Assembly: GCA_946612175.1 (NCBI GenBank)
Contig: CAMOEO010000086.1
Coordinates: 1 to 10,073 of the forward strand
DNA from: an uncultured Verrucomicrobiota bacterium
GTDB lineage: Bacteria > Verrucomicrobiota > Kiritimatiellia > RFP12 > UBA3636
Reading direction: 5' to 3'
Length of the DNA: 10,073 nucleotides
Shown: positions 1 to 5,308 of the stretch, piece after piece
Layout of the letters: each line of letters opens with the position of its first letter
How positions within the stretch are numbered: position 1 is the first letter of the stretch
Made by a program: the position numbers and the translations under genes
The notes under the pieces: generated by a model
What the model was told of the DNA's origin: nothing
What the model saw: only the letters and a program-made list of their open reading frames with translations
Database searches by the model: none

Positions 1-471
1 GGCGACGGGGCGGTCCTTGAAGAAGGCACCGTCGCAGGTCGCGCAGTAGGAGACGCCGCGGCCGGAGAGCAGGTCCTCGCCGGGGACGCCGAGGCGGCGG
101 GGGCGGGTGCCGGTCGCGAGGACGGCGGTCCGGGCGAGGAGGGAGGCGCCGGCGTCCGTCGCGATGGCGAGGAGGCCGCCCCCCTCCGGGGCGGGGGCGA
201 GGGAGGCGAGCGATTCGCCGGGGCGGAAGCGGGCGCCGAAGCGCTCGGCCTGGGCGCGCATCGCGAGGGCGAGGTCGGGCGCGGCTATGCCTTCGGGGAA
301 GCCGGGGTAGTTGTCGATGCGCTCGAGCTCGGCGAGGCGGCCGCCCATGGCGACGCCCTCGAGGACGAGCGGGGAGAGGCCGGCGCGGCCGGCGTAGATC
401 GCGGCGGAGAGGCCGGCGGGGCCGCCGCCGGCGATGACGAGCTTCTCGGGGGGGAGGGCGGGGGCGTTCAT
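1..471 (-). CDS. trxB: Thioredoxin reductase, N-terminal part (cut by left edge)
   Basis: Flavoprotein that passes electrons from NADPH through FAD to a CxxC pair and on to cytoplasmic thioredoxin. Only the first 157 residues are in the window. Visible features are the FAD-binding glycine motif GGGPAG (residues 15-20), the GGRL...IDNYPGFPEG stretch that matches the family's GGQL...IENYPGF, the ATGTRPRRLGVPGE segment near residues 119-132, and the redox-active pair C143-A-T-C146-D. The usual family length is a little over 300 residues, so about half is missing, including most of the NADPH domain. The start ATG (471-469) overlaps the TGA of folD (470-468) as ATGA, so translation is probably coupled and the two genes share an mRNA. 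GGR in place of the usual GGQ is a small deviation. A related ferredoxin- or NADH-dependent reductase of the same fold cannot be excluded without the C-terminal half. Confidence 0.93.
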   Translation of the reverse strand, partial: MNAPALPPEKLVIAGGGPAGLSAAIYAGRAGLSPLVLEGVAMGGRLAELERIDNYPGFPEGIAAPDLALAMRAQAERFGARFRPGESLASLAPAPEGGGLLAIATDAGASLLARTAVLATGTRPRRLGVPGEDLLSGRGVSYCATCDGAFFKDRPVA

Positions 472-1343
472 GGGCGGCGGCGGAGGCGGGCGGCCTTGAC
501 GGTGTTGGACATGAGCATGGCGATCGTCATGGGGCCGACGCCGCCGGGGACGGGGGTGACGAGGGAGGCGACGGAGGCGACGGCGTCGAAGTCGACGTCG
601 CCCACGAGGCGGTAGCCGGAGGCGCGGGCGGGGTCGGGGACGCGGTTCACGCCGACGTCGATCACGACCGCCCCGGGCTTGACCATCCCGGCGCCGACGG
701 TGCCGGGGCGGCCGGCGGCGACGACGAGGATGTCGGCCGTGCGGGTGAAGGCGGCGAGGTCGGGCGTGGCGGTGTGGCAGAGCGTGACGGTGGCGTTGCC
801 GCCGCGGGCCTTGCGGGCGAGGAGGGCGGCGACGGGCTTGCCGACGATGTTGCTGCGGCCGACGACGACGGCGTGCTTGCCGGCCGGGTCGACGCCGCTG
901 CGGAGGAGCAGCTCGACGATGCCGGCGGGCGTGCAGGGGACGAAGGTGTCGAGCCCGATGACGAGGCGGCCGAGCGAGACGGGATGGAAGCCGTCGACGT
1001 CCTTGGCGGGGTCGATCGCGCGGATGATGGCCTGCTCGTCGAGGCCGCGCGGGAGGGGGAGCTGGACGAGGATGCCGTCGACGGCGGGGTCGGCGTTCAG
1101 GCGGGCGACCTCGGCGAGGAGGCGCTCCTGCGTGGCGTCGGCGGGGAGGCGGACGGGGAAGGAGCGGATGCCGCACGCGGCGCAGGCGCGCTCCTTGGCG
1201 GCGACGTAGGAGAGGGAGGCGGGGTTGTCGCCGACGAGGACGACCGCGAGGCCGGGCGGGGCGCCCGCGCGGGAGAGCTCCGCGGCGGCGGCCGCGGCCT
1301 CGGCGCGGATCTCCGCGGCGATTTTCTTTCCGTCGATGATCAT
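468..1343 (-). CDS. folD: Bifunctional methylenetetrahydrofolate dehydrogenase / methenyl-THF cyclohydrolase
   Basis: Cytoplasmic enzyme that interconverts 5,10-methylene-THF, 5,10-methenyl-THF and 10-formyl-THF with NADP+. The 291-residue product has the normal family length. Motifs seen: SLSYVAAK with Y46 and the catalytic-type Lys K50; VQLPLP (93-98) with Q94; DVDGFHP (115-121); the nucleotide-binding GRSNIVGKP (162-170); and the C-terminal signature TPVPGGVGPMTIAML (263-277). The start chosen is ATG 1343-1341, giving the typical N-terminus MIIDGKKIA. An in-frame ATG further upstream (1406-1404) lies inside the predicted -10 element and would add a proline/alanine-rich leader atypical of the family. 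No good Shine-Dalgarno precedes the ATG. Its own promoter overlaps the end of dus, and trxB follows with a 4-base overlap. It is functionally linked to fhs at 3518-5284, which makes the 10-formyl-THF that FolD uses. Confidence 0.97.
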   Translation of the reverse strand: MIIDGKKIAAEIRAEAAAAAAELSRAGAPPGLAVVLVGDNPASLSYVAAKERACAACGIRSFPVRLPADATQERLLAEVARLNADPAVDGILVQLPLPRGLDEQAIIRAIDPAKDVDGFHPVSLGRLVIGLDTFVPCTPAGIVELLLRSGVDPAGKHAVVVGRSNIVGKPVAALLARKARGGNATVTLCHTATPDLAAFTRTADILVVAAGRPGTVGAGMVKPGAVVIDVGVNRVPDPARASGYRLVGDVDFDAVASVASLVTPVPGGVGPMTIAMLMSNTVKAARLRRRP

Positions 1344-1404
1344 GGGGGGCGGGGCGGGAGGGGTGGCGCCGGCGCGGGAGGCGCGCGGCGGGGGAACAGC
1401 GCCC

Positions 1405-1433
1405 ATACTAACAGAAGGCGGGCGGGAAGTCAC
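1405..1433 (-). promoter_or_regulatory. Predicted sigma-70-type promoter of folD-trxB
   Basis: Read on the minus strand: -35 GTGACT (1433-1428), a 17-base spacer, and -10 TAGTAT (1410-1405) preceded by TGT, an extended -10. The -35 overlaps the TGA stop of dus (1432-1430). Transcription would begin near 1398, leaving a leader of roughly 55 bases before the folD ATG. It matches the form seen before dus, the thioredoxin-like gene and the glycosyltransferase gene. Prediction by eye only. Confidence 0.5.
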
Positions 1434-2437
1434 GCGCCGGGCGCGGGCGGGAACGCCACGTCGATGGCGGCGAGGAGGTCGGGCAGGGAGGCGGCGGAGC
1501 CCATGCGGCGGCGGAGCGCGGCGGCGCCGGGGAGGCCATGGAAGTAGTGGAAGACGTGCCGGCGGAAGTCGAGGACGACCGCGGCCTCGGGGTCGAGGCC
1601 GCCGGCGTCGGGGAAGCGTTCGCGCAGCCGGCGGTGGAGCGCGAGCGAGAGCGCGAGGTGGCGCTTCGCGAGCACGGCGCGCTCCGCCGGGCCCGGCGGG
1701 GGCGGCGCGCGGCGGCCGGCGAGGGCGGCCTGGATCTCCGTGAAGAGCCAGGGGGCGCCGAGGGCGCCGCGGCCGACCATCGCGCCGGCGGCGCCCGTTT
1801 CGCGGAGCAGCGCGAGCGCCTGCGCGGCCGAGTGGATGCCGCCGTTGGCGAGGACGGGGATCCGGACCGCGGCGACGGCCTCCGCGATGCGGGGGGCGTC
1901 GACGGGGCCGGCGTGGACTCGGCTGGCGTAGCGGCCGTGGACCGCGAGGAGGGAGGCGCCGGCGGCCTCGCAGACGCGGGCCAGCTCCGCGGCGGCGGGG
2001 TGGTCCGGGTCGGCGCCGATGCGGGTCTTGACGGTGACGGGGAGCGGCGCGGCGGCGCGGACCATCGCCTCGACGCAGCGGCCGAGGAGCGCGGGATCGC
2101 GCATGAGGGCGGCGCCGTCGCCGTTCTCGACGATGCGGCGCATGGGGCAGCCGGCGTTGAGATCGACGGCGGCGAAGCGCCCGAGCCCGGCGACGAGGCG
2201 CGAAGCCTCGGCGAGCTCGGCGGGATCGTGCCCGTAGAGCTGGACCGAGACGGGGCGGCCCTCCTCCTCCGGGAGGCGCTCCAGCAGGGGCGGGGTGTTG
2301 CGGGAGCCGCGGACGAGGCCCGCGGCGGAGACCATCTCGGTCGTGGCGGCGTCCGCGCCGGCGGCGAACGCAACGGCGCGGAAGGCGGCGTCGGTGACTT
2401 CGGCGAGGGGGGCGAGCGCGAGGCGGGGCGTTTCCAT
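1430..2437 (-). CDS. dus: tRNA-dihydrouridine synthase (Dus family, DusB-like)
   Basis: FMN- and NADPH-dependent enzyme that reduces uridine to dihydrouridine in the D-loop of tRNAs. The 335-residue product has the usual length. The N-terminal TIM barrel shows LAPLAEVTDAAFR (8-20), EMVSAAGLV (34-42), VQLYGHDP (65-72), the DLNAGCPMRRIVENGDGAAL stretch (92-111) with the catalytic C97, VTVKTRIG (134-141) with K137, VHGRYASRVHAGPVD (166-180) with H167, VLANGGI (195-201) and VGRGALGAPWLF (221-232). The C-terminal tRNA-binding helical domain has FRRHVFHYFHGLPGAAALRRR (291-311), typical of DusB-type proteins. DLNAGCP departs slightly from the usual DINMGCP. The start ATG 2437-2435 places LAPLAEVTD at the expected distance; it sits a few bases from the predicted transcription start. 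The gene is divergent from the thioredoxin-like gene, and folD follows 86 bases downstream with its own promoter. Which Dus subfamily (A/B/C) is uncertain, so the symbol is generic. Confidence 0.95.
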   Translation of the reverse strand: METPRLALAPLAEVTDAAFRAVAFAAGADAATTEMVSAAGLVRGSRNTPPLLERLPEEEGRPVSVQLYGHDPAELAEASRLVAGLGRFAAVDLNAGCPMRRIVENGDGAALMRDPALLGRCVEAMVRAAAPLPVTVKTRIGADPDHPAAAELARVCEAAGASLLAVHGRYASRVHAGPVDAPRIAEAVAAVRIPVLANGGIHSAAQALALLRETGAAGAMVGRGALGAPWLFTEIQAALAGRRAPPPPGPAERAVLAKRHLALSLALHRRLRERFPDAGGLDPEAAVVLDFRRHVFHYFHGLPGAAALRRRMGSAASLPDLLAAIDVAFPPAPGA

Positions 2438-2445
2438 GGGCCCGC

Positions 2446-2474
2446 ATCCTACCAGAATCGCCGCCGCGTTTCCA
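2446..2474 (-). promoter_or_regulatory. Predicted promoter of dus
   Basis: Minus strand: -35 TGGAAA (2474-2469), a 17-base spacer, and -10 TAGGAT (2451-2446) with an extended TGG in front. The expected start of transcription (about 2439) is within two bases of the dus ATG (2437), so the mRNA would be leaderless or nearly so. No Shine-Dalgarno sequence is present. Confidence 0.55.
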
Positions 2475-2502
2475 GCCCGAGCGCCCTTGCCGAACGAGAA
2501 CG

Positions 2503-2531
2503 TTGCGAGCGCGCGGGGGGTATGGTAGAAT
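2503..2531 (+). promoter_or_regulatory. Predicted promoter of the thioredoxin-like gene
   Basis: Plus strand: -35 TTGCGA (2503-2508), a 17-base spacer, and -10 TAGAAT (2526-2531) with TGG directly before it (2523-2525). The expected transcription start at about 2538 coincides with the ATG at 2539, so the mRNA should be leaderless. It is back to back with the dus promoter; the two -35 elements are 28 bases apart. This is the best-scoring promoter in the window by eye. Confidence 0.6.
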
Positions 2532-2538
2532 GGCGAGC

Positions 2539-3423
2539 ATGAAACGCATTCCCCTCCTCGTTGCGTTCGCCGCGGCGCTCTGCGCCGGCGCCGACGAACC
2601 CGCCATCCCCATCTCCGGCGCCGAGCTCGGCGTCTGGACGCAGGACTACGCCGCCGCGACCAACGCGGCCGCGACCTCCGGCAAGCCCGTCCTCCTCGAT
2701 TTCACCGGCAGCGACTGGTGCGGCTGGTGCATGCTGATGGAGAACAAGGTCTTCTGCACGCAGGAGTGGGAGGACTGGGCCGCCTCCAACCTCTACCTCG
2801 TCACGCTCGACTTCCCGCGCGACAAGTCGAAGGTCCCGGATGAATACCAGACGCGCAACCGCGAGCTCTCGAAGCAGTACGGCGTCCGCGGCTACCCGAC
2901 CTACATCATCCTCGACGCAAAGGGCCAGAAGCTCGGCCAGCTCGGCGCAAGCCGCAACGCCAAGCCCGCCAAGTTCATCCGCCAGCTCTGCGGCGTCCTC
3001 GGAATCGACCCGCCCGCGAAGGCGGACGCCGTTCCCGCCGACCCCGGCGCGAAGCGCCTTGTCGAGGGCCTCGCCACGGCCCTCAAGTCGATGGAGAACC
3101 AGTCCCGGGAATTGGAATCCGACAATCCGACCGTGGCGCAAGCGATTGCCCTCGCCGAAAAAACGGCCGCCGAATTTGCGGCAATCGACACGAACGGCGT
3201 TCCGGACAATCTTCTCGCCCCCTTCCGGAACGTCGTGGAGTCCTACGGCGCCATGACGGCCGAGTTCCGGAAACTCGCCCCGACCAAGACGCTTCGCGAG
3301 CTCGGCCGTCCGTCCGAATCGCACCAGAAGGCCATGCGCGCGTTCGGACAGTCCATCGAGAAGTTCGTCGAGGCGGCCGAGGCCTGCGGCGTCGAGGATG
3401 CTTCGGACGCGCTGGGCTTCTGA
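2539..3423 (+). CDS. Exported thioredoxin-fold protein (thioredoxin_7-like) with helical C-terminal region
   Basis: Probable periplasmic or extracytoplasmic thiol-redox protein; the substrate is unknown. The 294-residue product starts with a short signal peptide (MKRIP, hydrophobic 6-16, likely cleavage after CAGA at residue 18). The thioredoxin fold spans about 40-155: KPVLLDFTGSDWCGWC with the redox pair C61-G-W-C64, then LYLVTLDFPRD (85-94), and the cis-proline motif GYPTYIILD (118-126) with P120. The DWCGWC form is typical of thioredoxin_7-type proteins rather than of classical thioredoxin (WCGPC). Residues about 170-294 are charged, apparently helical, and have no motif I recognise. The start at 2539 is chosen because upstream in-frame ATGs fall on or before the -10 element and only this one gives a clean signal peptide. 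C15 lacks a lipobox, so it is not expected to be a lipoprotein. Divergent from dus; fhs follows 94 bases downstream across a hairpin. Confidence 0.88.
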   Translation: MKRIPLLVAFAAALCAGADEPAIPISGAELGVWTQDYAAATNAAATSGKPVLLDFTGSDWCGWCMLMENKVFCTQEWEDWAASNLYLVTLDFPRDKSKVPDEYQTRNRELSKQYGVRGYPTYIILDAKGQKLGQLGASRNAKPAKFIRQLCGVLGIDPPAKADAVPADPGAKRLVEGLATALKSMENQSRELESDNPTVAQAIALAEKTAAEFAAIDTNGVPDNLLAPFRNVVESYGAMTAEFRKLAPTKTLRELGRPSESHQKAMRAFGQSIEKFVEAAEACGVEDASDALGF

Positions 3424-3471
3424 CGCTCGTCGACCGTGAACAACCCTTCCACCCCCAACCCCTAAACAACC

Positions 3472-3506
3472 GTTCCGCGCGGGCGGCGCCGCCGCCCGTG
3501 CGGAAC
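3472..3506 (+). repeat. Strong hairpin between the thioredoxin-like gene and fhs
   Basis: Inverted repeat with arms 3472-3486 (GTTCCGCGCGGGCGG) and 3492-3506. All 15 positions can pair in RNA, one as a G-U wobble (G3479 with U3499). C3487 and G3491 can extend the stem to 16 bp around a 3-base loop. No T-run follows on the plus strand, so it is not a classical intrinsic terminator. It ends 11 bases before the fhs ATG at 3518 and leaves no Shine-Dalgarno between. It may end or pause the upstream transcript, protect an mRNA end, or control fhs translation. The sequence alone cannot decide. Confidence 0.75.
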
Positions 3507-3517
3507 AACGCCGCAAA

Positions 3518-5284
3518 ATGAAACTCGATCCCACCAAGCTTTCCGACTGGCAGATCGCCGAAGCCGCCGAATCCGAACTCAAGCCCGTCTCCGCGCTCGC
3601 CGCGGAGCTCGGCATCCGCCCCGAGGAGCTCTCCCCATACGGCCGCTGCTACGGCAAGGTCGACGCGCAGAGCGTGATCGCCCGCACGCCCGCCGACGCC
3701 CCGCGCGCCAAGTACGTCGACGTCACCGCCATGACCCCGACGCCGCTCGGCGAGGGCAAGACGACGACGACGATGGGCCTCGTCGAGGGCCTCGGCGTCC
3801 TCGGCCGCCACCCCGTCGCCACGATTCGCCAGCCCTCCGGCGGCCCGACGTTCAACATCAAGGGCTCCGCCGCCGGCGGCGGCCTGGCGCAGTGCCTCCC
3901 GCTCGCGCCGCTCTCGCTCGGCCTCACGGGCGACATCGACGCGATCACCAACGCGAACAACCTCTGCATGACCGCCCTCACCGCGCGCATGCAGCACGAG
4001 CGCAACTACGACGACGAGAAGCTCGCCAAGCGCAACCTGAAGCGCCTCGACATCGACCCGGCCCGCATCAACATGCGCTGGGCGATCGACTTCTGCGCGC
4101 AGGCCCTCCGCAACATCGAGATCGGCCGCGGCGGCAAGATGGACGGCTACCAGATGGACAGCGGCTTCTACATCACCGTCGCGTCCGAGGTCATGGCCAT
4201 CCTCGCCGTCTCGCGCGACCTCGCGGACCTGCGCGAACGCATGGGCCGCATCGTCGTGGCGTGGTCGCGCTCCGGCACGCCCGTCACCGCGCGCGACCTC
4301 GAGGTCGACGGCGCGATGACCGCCTGGATGGTCCGCGCCGTGAACCCGACGCTCATGCAGACGCTCGAGGGCCAGCCGGTCTTCGTCCACGCCGGCCCGT
4401 TCGCCAACATCGCGATCGGCCAGAGCTCGGTGATCGCCGACCGCCTCGCGAGCCGCCTCGGCGAGATCCTCGTCACGGAGAGCGGATTCGCCTCCGACAT
4501 CGGCTTCGAGAAGTTCTGGAACATCAAGTGCCGCGCCACCGGCATGAAGCCCGACGCCGCGGTCGTCGTCGCGACCGTGCGCTCGCTCAAGCTCCACGGC
4601 GGCGGCCCCGAGGTGAAGCCCGGCGCGAAGCTCAGCGACGCCTACACGCGCGAGAACCTCGCGCTCGTCGAGAAGGGCTGCGACAACCTCCGCGCCCACA
4701 TTGGCATCGTGAAGAAGGCCGGCGTGACGCCCGTCGTCTGCCTCAACGCGTTCTACACCGACACCAAGGCCGAGTGGGACCTCGTGAAGCGCGTCGCCGA
4801 GGAGGAGGGCGCGCTCTTCGCCGTCTCCAAGCACTGGGAGAAGGGCGGGGAAGGGGCCCGCGAGCTCGCCGAGGCGGTCGTCGCCGCCACGGAGAAGCCG
4901 TCCGAGTTCAAGTTCCTCTACTCGCTCGACGAGCCGCTCGAGTCCCGCATCGAGAAGGTCGCGAAGGACGTCTATGGCGCCGACGGCGTCGACTACGAGC
5001 CCGCGGCGCTCGAGAAGCTCCGCGTCATCGAGGCGAACCCGACGATGTCGAACCTCCCGGTCTGCATGGCGAAGACGCAGTACTCGCTCTCGCACGACCC
5101 GACGAAGGTCGGCCGCCCGCGCGGCTGGCGCCTGCCGGTGCGCGATGTGCTGACCTACTGCGGTGCGGGCTTCATCGTCCCCGTCGCGGGCGGCATCAAG
5201 CTCATGCCCGGCACCGGCTCCGACCCGGCCTTCCGCCGCATCGACGTCGACACCGCCACCGGCAAGGTCAAGGGCCTGTACTAG
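3518..5284 (+). CDS. fhs: Formate-tetrahydrofolate ligase (10-formyl-THF synthetase)
   Basis: Cytoplasmic enzyme that joins formate to THF using ATP, giving 10-formyl-THF. It feeds purine and formyl-Met synthesis or, in acetogens, the methyl branch of the Wood-Ljungdahl pathway. The 588-residue product is somewhat longer than the roughly 556-residue norm. Motifs seen: the ATP-binding loop TPLGEGKTTTT (75-85), RQPSGGPTFNIKGSAAGGG (104-122), TGDIDAITNANNL (137-149), VHAGPFANIAIGQSS (290-304), GFASDIGFEKFWNIKCR (323-339), LPVCMAKTQYSLSHDP (513-528) and GAGFIVPVAGGIKLMPG (549-565). Several positions depart from the common form: IAIGQSS for IAHGCNS, SDIGFEKF for ADLGAEKF, and MPGTGSDP for MPGLPKxP. 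This suggests a divergent clade rather than a broken gene. No Shine-Dalgarno precedes the ATG. No TAGNAT promoter is visible in the 94-base gap, so it may be read through from the upstream gene. It is convergent with pbpC, with 24 bases between. Confidence 0.97.
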   Translation: MKLDPTKLSDWQIAEAAESELKPVSALAAELGIRPEELSPYGRCYGKVDAQSVIARTPADAPRAKYVDVTAMTPTPLGEGKTTTTMGLVEGLGVLGRHPVATIRQPSGGPTFNIKGSAAGGGLAQCLPLAPLSLGLTGDIDAITNANNLCMTALTARMQHERNYDDEKLAKRNLKRLDIDPARINMRWAIDFCAQALRNIEIGRGGKMDGYQMDSGFYITVASEVMAILAVSRDLADLRERMGRIVVAWSRSGTPVTARDLEVDGAMTAWMVRAVNPTLMQTLEGQPVFVHAGPFANIAIGQSSVIADRLASRLGEILVTESGFASDIGFEKFWNIKCRATGMKPDAAVVVATVRSLKLHGGGPEVKPGAKLSDAYTRENLALVEKGCDNLRAHIGIVKKAGVTPVVCLNAFYTDTKAEWDLVKRVAEEEGALFAVSKHWEKGGEGARELAEAVVAATEKPSEFKFLYSLDEPLESRIEKVAKDVYGADGVDYEPAALEKLRVIEANPTMSNLPVCMAKTQYSLSHDPTKVGRPRGWRLPVRDVLTYCGAGFIVPVAGGIKLMPGTGSDPAFRRIDVDTATGKVKGLY

Positions 5285-5308
5285 GCTCGCAAATCCCGAA
5301 GACGAACC

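Noticed and set aside
2530..2541. Alternative starts for the thioredoxin-like gene (ATG at 2530, or further upstream at 2503)
   Set aside because: ATG 2530 overlaps the predicted -10 and 2503 lies at the -35; both add residues before an otherwise ideal signal peptide.
3083..5095. Minus-strand open frame (670 codons) opposite fhs
   Set aside because: Composition is typical of an antisense shadow (Arg, Asp, Glu, Val, Leu runs). Fhs on the plus strand carries all family motifs.
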